Assembly (NCBI GenBank): GCA_035517775.1
Contig: DATIYF010000023.1
Span: 1-50,516, forward strand
Direction of reading: 5' to 3'
From: DATIYF01 sp035517775
GTDB taxonomy: Bacteria > Acidobacteriota > Terriglobia > Terriglobales > Acidobacteriaceae
DNA: 50,516 bases
Part shown: positions 38,795 to 47,956 of the stretch, in pieces
Numbering within the stretch: the stretch's first letter is position 1
Layout of the letters: every line of letters begins with the position of its first letter
The notes under the pieces: model-generated
What the model was told of the DNA's origin: nothing
Seen by the model: only the letters and a program-made list of their open reading frames with translations
Database searches by the model: none
Program-made: the position numbers and the translations under genes

Positions 38795-39966
38795 CATTTT
38801 GCATTCAGCAAGCCGAGCACGCGGCCAATCCCTTCCCGAAAATGCTCGGGCGGTGTGATCAGGCTCAGCACCAGGTAGCCGTCCGCGGCAAAATCATAGA
38901 AATGCCCGGGGTGCACCAGCACCGCGGTTTTCCGCAGAATGTCAATCACAAGGTCTTCGTCCGATTGCGTCACCGGAACTCGCACAACGGCATACCACCC
39001 GCCTTCCACTTCCAGCCGCTCGCAGCTCTTCTGCCGGCGCAGGTGGCGATCCAGTTCCTCCAGATTGGTTCGCAGGCGGTCTATGAGCAGCGGCTGAATC
39101 GCCCGGCGCTGGTCGAGCAGCGCCGGCGCTGCCAGCTGAATAGGCGTGCTCACCGAAAGATAAGTGTCGGCAATCACCTCGAGCCGCGAGAGGGCCGGCG
39201 CCACATCTTCGCCTGGCCCGCTCACCGCGACCCATGCCAGCTTCATCTGCGGCAAGGCAGAAATCTTTGACAGCCCGCTCAGAGTAAATGTCAGCGCCTC
39301 CTGATTCAGGGCGAAGCTCGGCCGCTGCGCGCCATCGAGCGAGTAGTCGAGAAAAACTTCGTCCACAATCAGGCTCAGGCCGTATTCCCGGCAGAACTCG
39401 TTGAGCGACTCTCGCTCTGCTTGGCTCACGAAAGAACCGGTGGGATTGTTGGGGTGCACCACCACCACCGCCCGCGTGCGATGGTTCACCGCCTTATATA
39501 GCGAAGGAAAATCAACCTGCCAGCCGTGATCGTAGATCAATGGATACGGAACCAGGGTCACATCTTGAAGATCGGCCAGAAACTCAAACAGCGGATAGCT
39601 GGGCTTGGGCACAAGGACCTCATCCCCGGGGTTGCAGAGCAGCCGAAAGACGTAGGAATAGCCTTCGCTGGTGCTGCTGGTCAGGACCAGGGAAGCGCGA
39701 TCCAGATCGAAGCCCTCGTGCTGGCTTTTGTAGTACGCGGCCACCGCTCCGCGCGCCGATTCCAGGCCTCTGGGCTGGGGATCGTAGTTCATAGCTTGCG
39801 GATTGACCAATGCGCCCAGAATGCTCTCGGCGTCGTGATGCAGGCCTGCGCGCGTCGGATTGGAGACGGTCAAATCCAGGATTTCGACGCCCGCCGTGCG
39901 CTGCTCCTCCTGCGCCTGGGTGAAGCGGTTGGGCGCGAGCTTCCATTCAGTCCGGTGCGAAAACAT
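38794..39966 (-). CDS. Pyridoxal-phosphate aminotransferase, class I/II
   Basis: A 390-residue PLP enzyme. The start at 39966 (M-F-S-H-R-T-E-W) is chosen because AGGAGAG lies 10 bases upstream; a GTG at 39987 is the alternative. The PLP lysine is in L-S-G-L-S-K-I-S-A-L-P-Q, with V-H-P-N-N-P-T-G and I-V-D-E-V-F as further cofactor contacts. The N-terminus E-W-K-L-A-P-N and V-S-N-P-T suit the alanine/aspartate aminotransferase-like branch. Substrate not assignable. It is divergent from a second class I/II aminotransferase but the two are distant relatives. Confidence 0.92.
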   Translation of the reverse strand: MFSHRTEWKLAPNRFTQAQEEQRTAGVEILDLTVSNPTRAGLHHDAESILGALVNPQAMNYDPQPRGLESARGAVAAYYKSQHEGFDLDRASLVLTSSTSEGYSYVFRLLCNPGDEVLVPKPSYPLFEFLADLQDVTLVPYPLIYDHGWQVDFPSLYKAVNHRTRAVVVVHPNNPTGSFVSQAERESLNEFCREYGLSLIVDEVFLDYSLDGAQRPSFALNQEALTFTLSGLSKISALPQMKLAWVAVSGPGEDVAPALSRLEVIADTYLSVSTPIQLAAPALLDQRRAIQPLLIDRLRTNLEELDRHLRRQKSCERLEVEGGWYAVVRVPVTQSDEDLVIDILRKTAVLVHPGHFYDFAADGYLVLSLITPPEHFREGIGRVLGLLNAK

Positions 39967-40121
39967 TTGAACCCAACTCTCCTGCACGAATTTGACATCA
40001 TACCGTGGACCCCCAGGAACGTATTTCAGATCACACCGGCCTGTGACGGCAAACCCCGCCGCGCCCGACTCTCAGGCAGAGAATGGTCGCAGGGGAGCAT
40101 GCGGATGGGAGGGCTATAATC

Positions 40122-41327
40122 ATGAGTTCTGCCACTATGCCAAAAGCCACGCAGTATGAACTTCGCCTGGCAGAGCGGATGTCCCGCCTGGGCACGGAAA
40201 CTGCTTTTGAAGTCCTTAGCCGCGCCCGTGCCCTGGAAAAACAGGGCAAGCAGATTGTGCACCTGGAAATCGGCGAGCCTGACTTCGATACTCCCGCCAA
40301 CATTGTGCAAGCCGCCACCGCCGCCCTGCACGATCACTGGACCCACTATGGCCCGTCCGCCGGCCTGCCCGAACTTCGCCAGACCATCGCCGGTTACGTC
40401 AGCCGAACGCGGGGCGTGCCCGTCGAGGCCGAGCAGGTGGTGGTCGTTCCCGGCGGCAAGCCCATCATTTTTTTCAGCATACTTGCCCTGGCCGAGTCCG
40501 GCGATGAAGTCATCTATCCCAATCCGGGCTTCCCCATTTACGAGTCGGTCATCCGTTATGTCGGGGCCCAGGCGGTGCCGATTCGCCTGCGCGAAGAAAA
40601 CGACTTCCGCCTCGACGTGGAGGAACTGAAAGCTCTCATCAGCAAGCGCACCAAATTGATCATCCTGAACTCGCCCCACAACCCCACCGGCGGCACGCTC
40701 ACCCGCAACGACATTCAGGAAGTTGCCCGCATCATCGGCGATCGCAATATCATGCTCCTGACCGACGAGATTTACAGCCGCCTTATCTTCGAAGGCGAAC
40801 ATTACTCCATTCTCTGTGAGCCCGGCTTTCAGGAGCGCACCATTCTGCTCGATGGCTTCTCCAAAACCTATGCCATGACCGGCTGGCGCATGGGCTATGG
40901 CGTAATGCGCGCTGATCTGGCAACTCACATCACCCGCCTGATGACCAACTCCAATTCCTGTACCGCCAGCTTCACCCAGATTGCCGGCATTGAAGCCCTC
41001 ACCGGCGATCAGTCTTCGGTCGAGCGCATGCGCCTGGAGTTCCAGCGCCGCCGCGATATGTTTGTCGCCGGGCTCAACCAGATTCCCGGCTTCTCCTGCC
41101 GCATGCCCAAGGGCGCGTTCTACGTCTTCCCCAACATTACGAAGACCGGCTGGAACGCCAAACAGTTGGCCGACGAACTGTTGCAGCAGGCCGGCGTGGC
41201 CTGCCTGGCCGGCACCGCGTTCGGAGAATTCGGCGAAGGCTACTTGCGCTTCAGCATTGCCAATTCTCTCGAGAACCTCAACCTCGCCCTGCAACGGATT
41301 CAAGACTGGACGAAGCGCAAGCTCTAG
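40122..41327 (+). CDS. Aspartate aminotransferase-like PLP enzyme, class Ib
   Basis: A 401-residue aminotransferase. The ATG at 40122 follows GGGAGG. Motifs: L-E-I-G-E-P-D-F-D-T-P, N-S-P-H-N-P-T-G-G, T-D-E-I-Y-S, and the PLP lysine in D-G-F-S-K-T-Y-A-M-T-G-W-R. These identify the Ib subgroup of aspartate/prephenate aminotransferases. Context gives no pathway. The PNPOx-like gene follows after 25 bases and may be co-transcribed. Confidence 0.93.
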   Translation: MSSATMPKATQYELRLAERMSRLGTETAFEVLSRARALEKQGKQIVHLEIGEPDFDTPANIVQAATAALHDHWTHYGPSAGLPELRQTIAGYVSRTRGVPVEAEQVVVVPGGKPIIFFSILALAESGDEVIYPNPGFPIYESVIRYVGAQAVPIRLREENDFRLDVEELKALISKRTKLIILNSPHNPTGGTLTRNDIQEVARIIGDRNIMLLTDEIYSRLIFEGEHYSILCEPGFQERTILLDGFSKTYAMTGWRMGYGVMRADLATHITRLMTNSNSCTASFTQIAGIEALTGDQSSVERMRLEFQRRRDMFVAGLNQIPGFSCRMPKGAFYVFPNITKTGWNAKQLADELLQQAGVACLAGTAFGEFGEGYLRFSIANSLENLNLALQRIQDWTKRKL

Positions 41328-41352
41328 CCGATAATTCCCTTCCGGAATTTAA

Positions 41353-41907
41353 ATGCCAAGCGCACCCAAGAAGTCTGCAAAGAGCCGCGAGCCGCGCGCC
41401 AGCCGGCCCCATACTCCCGGCTACGGCCTGCCGAAAAACAGGAAAGGTCTGCTGCCCTGGAGTTGGGCCGAGCAGCGCCTGGCCAGAAGCAAGCAATACT
41501 GGGTGGCGACCGTTCGTCCGGACGGCCGTCCCCACGTGATGCCCGTTTGGGGCTTGTGGCTGGACGGCCTATTCCTCTTCAGCACCGGCTCCCAATCACG
41601 CAAGGCGCGCAATCTGGCCCAGAGTCCGCATTGCGTGGTCTGCAATGAGAATAGCGCCGAAGCCGTAGTCGTCGAAGGCGCTGCCCAGCCTTTGCGCGAC
41701 CTCGCCGCCATCCGCAATTTTCTGGCTGTTTACCAGCGCAAGTATAAGTTCGATATGTCAGGCATGGCAGACGACATGCTCAATCTGAAAGAACCGGTGT
41801 TCGCCCTCCAGCCCCACACGGTTTTCGGCCTGTGGGAGAAAAAGTACGCCCAGACCGCCACCCGCTGGCAGTTCCATTCTCAGCCTTCCGCGCGCAAGAA
41901 ATCATGA
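41353..41907 (+). CDS. Pyridoxamine-5'-phosphate oxidase-like flavin protein
   Basis: A 184-residue split-barrel flavin-binding protein. A basic 25-residue leader precedes Y-W-V-A-T-V-R-P-D-G-R-P-H-V-M-P-V-W-G, the hallmark of the PNPOx-like/F420-binding group, followed by F-S-T-G-S-Q-S-R-K-A-R-N-L. It is too short and lacks the C-terminal domain of true PdxH, so pyridoxal-phosphate synthesis is unlikely; reduction using FMN or F420 is more probable. Its stop overlaps the next start (ATGA), indicating coupling with the dehydrogenase. Confidence 0.88.
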   Translation: MPSAPKKSAKSREPRASRPHTPGYGLPKNRKGLLPWSWAEQRLARSKQYWVATVRPDGRPHVMPVWGLWLDGLFLFSTGSQSRKARNLAQSPHCVVCNENSAEAVVVEGAAQPLRDLAAIRNFLAVYQRKYKFDMSGMADDMLNLKEPVFALQPHTVFGLWEKKYAQTATRWQFHSQPSARKKS

Positions 41908-43013
41908 CCGCAAAATTTCGCGTCTTCGCCACCTGTGATATTGGAGAAGCCATCGAAGTGCTGCGCCGGCGCGGCTACGAAGTCGAAGTCTATCCCCAGC
42001 CCCAGGCACCGCCGAAGAGTCTGATCATCCAGAAGCTGAAATCCGGCATAGACGGCCTGATCACCACGCTGCGCGACCAGATTGACGCGGAAGTTTTCCA
42101 GGCCGGCAAAGGACACCTGAAAGTCGTCGCCCAGATTGCCGTCGGCTTCGACAACATCAACCGCGCCGACGCCAACCGCTACCAGGTTCCCTTCACCAAC
42201 ACCGCCGATGTTCTCACCGAAGCCACCGCCGAGTTTGCCTTCTTCATGCTGGGCACGCTCGCCCGCAAAACCTGGACCGCCGAGCACCTGACCCGCGACA
42301 ACCAGTGGGGCTACTGGCACCCATATTTGCCCTTCCTGGGAGATGAAGTCACCGGCAAAACCATCGCTATCATCGGCACCGGCCGCATTGGCCTCGCCAT
42401 GATCAAGAAGTGCGCCGGATTCGATATGAACATCCTGTGCTACGACCCCGCTTATCAGAACCACGAATATGTGAAGGCCATTCAGGAAACCATGGACCTG
42501 CGCCACGCCCGCGGCATTCAGAAGGAAAAGACCTCGATCAAATATGTAACTTTCGACCAGGCTCTGGCCCAGGCCGATTTCGTCAGCGTTCACGTGCCGC
42601 TGCTGCGCGCGGGAGAGAGCGCCACGCCGACCTTCCATCTCTTCAACGAAAAAACCCTTCACCAGATGAAACCCACCGCCTTCCTGGTCAACACCTCCCG
42701 CGGCCCGGTAGTGGATGAGGCTGCCTTGGCAAAAGCCCTGAAGGAAAACTGGATCGCCGGGGCCGCGCTCGATGTTTACGAGAAAGAACCTCTGCCCAAA
42801 GATTCCCCGCTGCGCGACCCGGCGATCGCCGACCGCTGCCGGCTCTTCCCTCACTTTGCCAGCGCCGGCCGCATCACCCGGCTTTCCACCGACCCCAACC
42901 AAGGCATGGCCGGCCGCTGCATCCAGGGCTTAATAGACGTGCTCGAAGGCAACTACTGCGGCGACGTGACGAAGATGCCTTACGTGGTGAATAAGGAAGG
43001 GTTCGCCAGGTAG
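41904..43013 (+). CDS. D-2-hydroxyacid dehydrogenase (glycerate dehydrogenase-like)
   Basis: A 369-residue NAD(P)-dependent oxidoreductase. The start is the ATG overlapping the PNPOx-like stop. The nucleotide fold is I-A-I-I-G-T-G-R-I-G-L-A; the catalytic Arg lies in V-N-T-S-R-G-P-V-V-D-E and the catalytic His in F-P-H-F-A-S-A-G-R. A roughly 25-residue insert after L-C-Y-D (Y-Q-N-H-E-Y-V-K-A-I-Q-E-T-M) lengthens the Rossmann domain relative to standard GyaR. It should reduce glyoxylate or hydroxypyruvate, but the substrate is not proved by sequence. Confidence 0.9.
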   Translation: MTAKFRVFATCDIGEAIEVLRRRGYEVEVYPQPQAPPKSLIIQKLKSGIDGLITTLRDQIDAEVFQAGKGHLKVVAQIAVGFDNINRADANRYQVPFTNTADVLTEATAEFAFFMLGTLARKTWTAEHLTRDNQWGYWHPYLPFLGDEVTGKTIAIIGTGRIGLAMIKKCAGFDMNILCYDPAYQNHEYVKAIQETMDLRHARGIQKEKTSIKYVTFDQALAQADFVSVHVPLLRAGESATPTFHLFNEKTLHQMKPTAFLVNTSRGPVVDEAALAKALKENWIAGAALDVYEKEPLPKDSPLRDPAIADRCRLFPHFASAGRITRLSTDPNQGMAGRCIQGLIDVLEGNYCGDVTKMPYVVNKEGFAR

Positions 43014-43086
43014 GCGGGCCGTAACCGGGTTGTCGTGCCGGACGCAGTGCGAGGCAATCCGCCAGCGCCTGAGCTTTTCCTTCCTG

Positions 43087-43109
43087 CTCCTTCGTCCTTG
43101 GTGGTCAAT
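43087..43109 (+). repeat. Dispersed CTTCGT/CCTT-type repeat, copy 1
   Basis: CTCCTTCGTCCTTGGTGGTC resembles 44207-44232 closely. It lies between two convergent gene ends. Elements of this CTTCGTG-CCTTCGTGGT type are found between genes in several phyla. Confidence 0.4.
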
Positions 43110-43132
43110 TGCCTTGCTGGAGGGGACAACGG

Positions 43133-44110
43133 CTACTCGCTGATCGTATGCTCTTCGCTCTGCGAGCGCAGAACGCGGTCCACCGAATACGGCGCGCGCC
43201 GGCTGGGTTCGTAGTAGTGGCGCACCTGCATCTCACCCAGCAGGCCCACTGCCAGCAGGTTGAGTCCGGCCAGCAGCAGCACCGCGGCAAAGATCATCAT
43301 GGGCCCGTGCTTGGCCATCACATCGGCATGGCGCAGGAATTTTTCCGCCAGCAGCCACAACGTGAGCCCTGCGCCCGAGAAAATGCTCAGCATTCCCACC
43401 GAGCCGAAGAAGTGCAGCGGCCGCGAGAGATAGCGCAGCAGAAAGCGGATCGTGATCAGGTCAAAAAACACGCCAAAGGTGCGCGTCAGGTTGTAATGGG
43501 AAACGCCGCGCTCGCGGTTCACATTTTTAATGGGCACTTCGCAGATCGAGGCCCCATGCCACGAGGCCAGCGCTGGAATAAAGCGGTGCAGCTCGCCATA
43601 GAGCGGCACCTGCTCCAGAATGTCGCGCCGGTAAGCCTTGAAGGTGGTGCCGAAATCGTGGATTTCCACCCCGCTCAGCTTGGCCATCAGCCAGTTGGCG
43701 CAGCGCGATGGGATGCGTCGCAGCCACAGGTTATCCACCCGCCGCTTGCGCCAGCCGCTGACGATGTCATAACCCTCGTTGATCTTTTCCAGAAAAAGCG
43801 GAATATCGGCGGGATCATGCTGCAGGTCGCCATCCATGGCGATCACGTAATCCCCGCGGGCGTGATCGAAGCCCGCCGCCAGCGCTGAAGTCTGCCCGAA
43901 GTTGCGCCGCAGCCGAACCACCGTCACCCGGCTGTCCACGGCGGCAATCTCCCGCAATTGATGGAAGGTGCGGTCCACCGAGCCGTCATCCACCAATACC
44001 AGCTCGAAGCTCTCGCCGCTGCCTTCCATCACCGCTTTCAGGCGGTCGTACAGCTCAGTGACGTTCTCCTGCTCGTTATGCAGGGGGACCACGATGGAAT
44101 ATCGGGGCAT
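43133..44110 (-). CDS. Glycosyltransferase family 2, polyprenyl-phosphate type
   Basis: A 325-residue inverting glycosyltransferase. The GT-A domain shows Y-S-I-V-V-P-L-H-N-E-Q, L-V-D-D-G-S-x-D-x-T and the metal motif D-G-D-L-Q-H-D-P. Two C-terminal hydrophobic helices (F-F-G-S-V-G-M-L-S-I-F-S-G-A-G-L and M-M-I-F-A-A-V-L-L-L-A-G-L-N-L) place it in the membrane. It matches the dolichol-phosphate-mannose/undecaprenyl-phosphate sugar transferases (GtrB, ArnC-like), which load a sugar onto a lipid carrier. No flippase or acceptor transferase is adjacent. Confidence 0.94.
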   Translation of the reverse strand: MPRYSIVVPLHNEQENVTELYDRLKAVMEGSGESFELVLVDDGSVDRTFHQLREIAAVDSRVTVVRLRRNFGQTSALAAGFDHARGDYVIAMDGDLQHDPADIPLFLEKINEGYDIVSGWRKRRVDNLWLRRIPSRCANWLMAKLSGVEIHDFGTTFKAYRRDILEQVPLYGELHRFIPALASWHGASICEVPIKNVNRERGVSHYNLTRTFGVFFDLITIRFLLRYLSRPLHFFGSVGMLSIFSGAGLTLWLLAEKFLRHADVMAKHGPMMIFAAVLLLAGLNLLAVGLLGEMQVRHYYEPSRRAPYSVDRVLRSQSEEHTISE

Positions 44111-44206
44111 GAAGCACCATTATACGTGCAGCTGCCAAATTTTGGCGAGATGGCCCATTCTGCGGTATCGGTGCGGTTTGCGCGAAAAGGCCCGTCTCGG
44201 GTTCGC

Positions 44207-44232
44207 TTTCCTTCGTGCCCTTCGTGGTAAAT
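44207..44232 (+). repeat. Dispersed CTTCGT/CCTT-type repeat, copy 2
   Basis: The segment contains CCTTCGTGCCCTTCGTGGTA, itself an internal near-duplication of CCTTCGTG. It lies between the glycosyltransferase start and the protease stop. Compare 43087-43109. Confidence 0.45.
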
Positions 44233-44248
44233 GGGTGTGGCCGGCCTT

Positions 44249-47200
44249 CTACAAGCCCGGCCCCGGCGGATACGCCGGCAGATCAGGCGGCCGCGGCGGC
44301 AGCGTCTTCGGATGCGCCTCGATCTCCTTCATCACCAGCTCAATCGCCTTGGTCAGTTGCGGGTCTTCGCCCTTCACCACCAGGTCGGGCCGGTTCTCCA
44401 CCACGATATCCGGCTGCACTCCGTGGTTCTCGACAATCCACTGGCTGTCCAGGTTGTAGCGCGCCGCCTCCGGGCGCGTGATGTAGCCGCCATCCATCAG
44501 TGGAATCATGCCGCGAATGCCGCGCACTCCGCCCCAGGTGCGCTCGCCGATGAGCGGCCCCAGCTTGTAATACTTAAAGAAATAGCTGAAGATGTCGCCG
44601 TCGGAAGCCGCGTAGCGATTGGTTACACAGGCCATGTAACCGTAAAACGCATCCGGAGGCACGGTGCCGCTGGTCCAGTTGCGCATCGAGCTCATGCCCG
44701 CCAGCACCCGCCGCAGCCGCTCGAAGATCAGCTGGTCCACAAACCCGCCGCCGTTATAACGCACGTCAATGATCAAGCCCTGCTTGCGAATCTGCGGAAA
44801 ATACTGCTTCACAAACTCATTCAGCCCGTCCGCGCCCATATCGGGCAGATAAACGTAGCCCACCCGTCCCCCGGTCGCGGCCTCTACCTTCTTCCGGTTC
44901 GTCTCAATCATGTTCAGCTCGCGCAGGCTGAATTCGTCGGCAATGGGCTTCACCTGCACCGTGTGCGAGCCTTCTTCCGAAGGTTTGGAATTCACCGTCA
45001 AGGTCACCGCTTCATTGGCGGTGTTGACGAACAGTTCATAGGGATTCTCCGGCGCCCGCAGCGGCCGCCCGTTCACCGCTAGCAGATAGTCGCCCTGCTT
45101 CACATCCACACCCGGTTCGGTCAGCGGGGAGCGCGTATCCGGCGCCCAGTTCTCCCCAGGGTAGATCTTCTTGAAGCGGTACATGCCGCTGGCTGCATCC
45201 AGTTCGAAATCCGCCCCCAAAAGCCCCACGTTCACCGCATGCAGATCGGGATAGTCCCCGCCGCCCACATAGGTATGCGAATTGGAAAGCTCTCCGATCA
45301 TCTCGCCCAGGATGTAGGTCAGACTGTACCGGTCGGCGACGTAGGGCAAAAGCTGCGCATATTTTTCTCTTACTTTTTCCCAGTCAACGCCATTCATGGA
45401 AGGTTCGTAGAAATAATCGCGCTCCTGCCGCCACACTTCGTTGAACATCTGCTTCCACTCTGCGGGCGGGTCCACTTCCGCGCGCATGGTGCTCAGGTTC
45501 AGCGCGCCCTCGCCTACTTTCTTCTCTCCCTCGGGCTTGGCATCCAGAATGCCGTAGGTATGGCCGTTGGGGCCGCCAGATTCCGACTCATAGAGCAGCT
45601 TCGAGCCATCGAACGAAAGCACAAAGCGGTGCGCCCCGCTGATGAGAGTCTTCTCTTTCCGTTCTTTCAGGTCGTAAGCGTGAACCGCCGAAGTTTCTCC
45701 GGGAAGTGGCCCCGAAAGCCCCTGCACCGGCATGGTCGAGTAATACACGTAGCCCTTGGCCGCCTGCAGGGTGTCAATCACCGCCGGCTCGACCGGCAAC
45801 CCCACCACCCGCTGCTGAATGCCGTCAAGGTCAATGCGCACCTCGACCGGCTTCTTTTCCTTTTCCTGTTCCTTCTCCTTCTCCTTCTCCTTTCCTTCTG
45901 CCTCGTCCTTGCCGTCCTTTTTCTCCTCGGCCGCCTTGGCCTCCGCCCCGCCATCCTCTTTTTTGACCTCGGCTTCGTCGCTCTGCACCGCAAACGGCGA
46001 CGCCTCATCTTTACTCAGTGTCACCATGTACACCCGCGTGGTCTTGGGGTTGGCGAACTCGAAATCCACGTTGCCCAGCACTTCGTTGAAGTCGCGGTCG
46101 GAAAGGTAGTAAAGATACTTGCCCTCAGGCCCGAACAGCGCGCCATAGCTGTTGGTCATGCTGCTGGTGACGGGGGTGATCTTCCCCTCGCCCAGCGAAT
46201 ACAGGTAAACCACGCTGTAGTTGTTCTCTCCGTTCTTGTCGTAGGTCAGCCATTTGCTGTCCGGCGACCAGGAGTAATTCGTGATCTCGCCGTGCTTGGC
46301 TACATCCACCTGCACCGGCTTCTTCTCGTGGAGGTCCGTGTACCACAGCCGCAGCTTCTGGTCTGCCCAGGCGATTTTCCTGCTGTCGGGCGACCACGCC
46401 GGAGGGAACATGAACCCCTTGTCGCCGCTGGTGATCTCTTGCTCCTTGCCCATGCCATCCTGCGGCGAAATATAAATCTCATCCTCGCCCGTGCGGTCTG
46501 AGACATAAGCAACCCAGCGCCCGTCGGGCGACCACGAAACCTCCTTTTCGCGGATGCCCGGCGTCCGCGTCAGGTCGCGAATGCTGCCCTCCTTGGCCGG
46601 CACCGTGAACACGTCGCCGCGCGCCGCAAACACCGCCCGCTTGCCCTCCGGCGAAAGGTCGAAGTCGCTGATCAGCTTGCTCACGTTGGCCCAGTGCTTC
46701 ATGCTCTGGTCGCGTTCGCCCGCCAGGTAGATGGTCAGCTTCTTCGCCTGCTTCGTCCCGAAATCGAAGGTATAGAGATAGCCGCCATTTTCGAAAATAA
46801 TCGCGTCCGGCCCCAGGCTGGGCCACATCACGTCGAAATCGGTGTAGTGGGTAAGCTGCTCGATCTGCTTCGAGCCCAGATCGTAACTGTAAAGATTCAG
46901 CCGGTGTTCGGGCCCGCGGTCGGAAGTGAAATAGATCGTGTGCTCGTGCCACATGGGAAAGGTGTCGGTCCATTCCGTGTGCGGCACTTCTTCCACGCTG
47001 TTGTGCTTGAGGTCGTAGATGGTGATGGCCTGCGCCAGCCCGCCGGTGTAGCGCTTCCAGGTGCGGAAATTGCGAAAAATCACGTTGTAGGCGATCTTAG
47101 TGCCGTCGGGCGAAAACGTGCCCAGCCCGCCCTGGTCCATGGGCAGCGGCTGGGGCAGGCCACCGTCAATGCTGATGCTAAACGGCCGCTTCACCCAGCC

Positions 47201-47635
47201 GTTCGAGGCGTCGCGCCGCGAAAGGAACAGGATGTGCTTGCTGTCGGGAAACCAGCTCACCACTTCATCATGAATTCCCATGCGGTCGCTCAGGGGATGC
47301 GCCCCGCCCTGGTAAAAGGTGAGCTGCTTGGGCTGGCCGCCCTCGGCCGGCATCACGTAAACGTTGAAGTTGCCGTCGTACTCACCTGTAAATGCTAGCC
47401 ATTTGCCATCTGGAGAAAACTTGGGAAAGAGCTCCCGCCCCGGACTTGTGGTGATGCGCCGCGCCACTCCGCCTGAACTCGAAGCCAGCCACAGATCGCC
47501 GCCATAATAAAAAGCGATCTTGTCTTTGTGGATGTCGGGAAAGCGCATCAGCCGGCCCTCCTGCATCTCCTGGCCGAGCGCCGTGCCGGCGCACAACAAT
47601 AGACAAACCACAACTGCCTGCTTGAGAAGTGACAT
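44249..47635 (-). CDS. Tricorn-like S41 protease with beta-propeller and PDZ domains
   Basis: A 1128-residue exported protease. AGGAG lies 5 bases before the ATG at 47635, which starts a signal peptide (M-S-L-L-K-Q-A-V-V-V-C-L-L-L-C-A-G). A frame open further upstream lacks support. The first 650 residues are WD40/TolB-like propeller repeats (F-S-P-D-G-K-W-L-A-F, W-S-P-D-S-R-K-I-A-W). A highly charged Lys/Glu linker at about 635-690 follows. Then come a core domain with S-N-S-H-T-Y-V-G-G-G (candidate catalytic His), a PDZ domain (G-D-Y-L-L-A-V-N-G), and the S41 catalytic domain with D-V-R-Y-N-G-G-G and A-A-S-D-G-D holding the Ser. Tricorn enzymes degrade peptides of intermediate size; a secreted, non-archaeal role in peptide scavenging is likely. 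Confidence 0.94.
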   Translation of the reverse strand: MSLLKQAVVVCLLLCAGTALGQEMQEGRLMRFPDIHKDKIAFYYGGDLWLASSSGGVARRITTSPGRELFPKFSPDGKWLAFTGEYDGNFNVYVMPAEGGQPKQLTFYQGGAHPLSDRMGIHDEVVSWFPDSKHILFLSRRDASNGWVKRPFSISIDGGLPQPLPMDQGGLGTFSPDGTKIAYNVIFRNFRTWKRYTGGLAQAITIYDLKHNSVEEVPHTEWTDTFPMWHEHTIYFTSDRGPEHRLNLYSYDLGSKQIEQLTHYTDFDVMWPSLGPDAIIFENGGYLYTFDFGTKQAKKLTIYLAGERDQSMKHWANVSKLISDFDLSPEGKRAVFAARGDVFTVPAKEGSIRDLTRTPGIREKEVSWSPDGRWVAYVSDRTGEDEIYISPQDGMGKEQEITSGDKGFMFPPAWSPDSRKIAWADQKLRLWYTDLHEKKPVQVDVAKHGEITNYSWSPDSKWLTYDKNGENNYSVVYLYSLGEGKITPVTSSMTNSYGALFGPEGKYLYYLSDRDFNEVLGNVDFEFANPKTTRVYMVTLSKDEASPFAVQSDEAEVKKEDGGAEAKAAEEKKDGKDEAEGKEKEKEKEQEKEKKPVEVRIDLDGIQQRVVGLPVEPAVIDTLQAAKGYVYYSTMPVQGLSGPLPGETSAVHAYDLKERKEKTLISGAHRFVLSFDGSKLLYESESGGPNGHTYGILDAKPEGEKKVGEGALNLSTMRAEVDPPAEWKQMFNEVWRQERDYFYEPSMNGVDWEKVREKYAQLLPYVADRYSLTYILGEMIGELSNSHTYVGGGDYPDLHAVNVGLLGADFELDAASGMYRFKKIYPGENWAPDTRSPLTEPGVDVKQGDYLLAVNGRPLRAPENPYELFVNTANEAVTLTVNSKPSEEGSHTVQVKPIADEFSLRELNMIETNRKKVEAATGGRVGYVYLPDMGADGLNEFVKQYFPQIRKQGLIIDVRYNGGGFVDQLIFERLRRVLAGMSSMRNWTSGTVPPDAFYGYMACVTNRYAASDGDIFSYFFKYYKLGPLIGERTWGGVRGIRGMIPLMDGGYITRPEAARYNLDSQWIVENHGVQPDIVVENRPDLVVKGEDPQLTKAIELVMKEIEAHPKTLPPRPPDLPAYPPGPGL
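45871..45893. repeat. Hexanucleotide microsatellite inside the tricorn-like gene
   Basis: Three to four tandem CTTCTC units encode alternating Lys and Glu in the charged linker. Gain or loss of units would keep the frame, so linker length may vary among strains. Confidence 0.6.
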
Positions 47636-47956
47636 GGCGGCTCCTGGTGGAATTTGATCGCTGGGTGGGGAAACAGCTTGCTCGTTCATGTGAGGTGAAC
47701 TAAGAATTTTAGCAGTCTCATTGCCGGCCGGCTTCAGATTCTGAGAGTTGTTCATCAATCTTTCATCCGCCACCGCAATGCCCGGCGTCGGCCTGGTAGA
47801 GACTCTTCTCTCAAAAACAAAACAACCATAGTCAGGCCTGTTAGACGGCCCGAAGCACAAAATGACACCACTGGCGCGGCCCGCGCCGGTCTCCTCGCCC
47901 CTCCGGCCGGCTGCCAACTATAATGCCTGTTTCCCTGTGAAGCCCTGGAGGAAACC
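47636..47956. other. Divergent intergenic region, protease / amidase
   Basis: A 321-base spacer holding promoters for both genes. A TATAAT at 47919-47924 is a -10 candidate for the amidase, 32 bases before its start, but its -35 region is poor. GGAGG before the amidase ATG is a good ribosome site. No gene is seen. Confidence 0.45.
47919..47924 (+). promoter_or_regulatory. -10 candidate for the amidase gene
   Basis: A perfect TATAAT hexamer placed 32 bases upstream of the amidase start, leaving a short leader that contains the ribosome site. No matching -35 at 17 bases. Confidence 0.35.

Noticed and set aside
40115..40120. TATAAT just upstream of an aminotransferase start
   Set aside because: It lies between the ribosome site and the ATG, so a transcript from it would begin inside the gene.
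45239..46501. 420-codon plus-strand frame with hydrophobic runs
   Set aside because: Antisense to the tricorn-like protease; the Leu/Phe/Ser-rich runs are the complement of the Lys/Glu linker.
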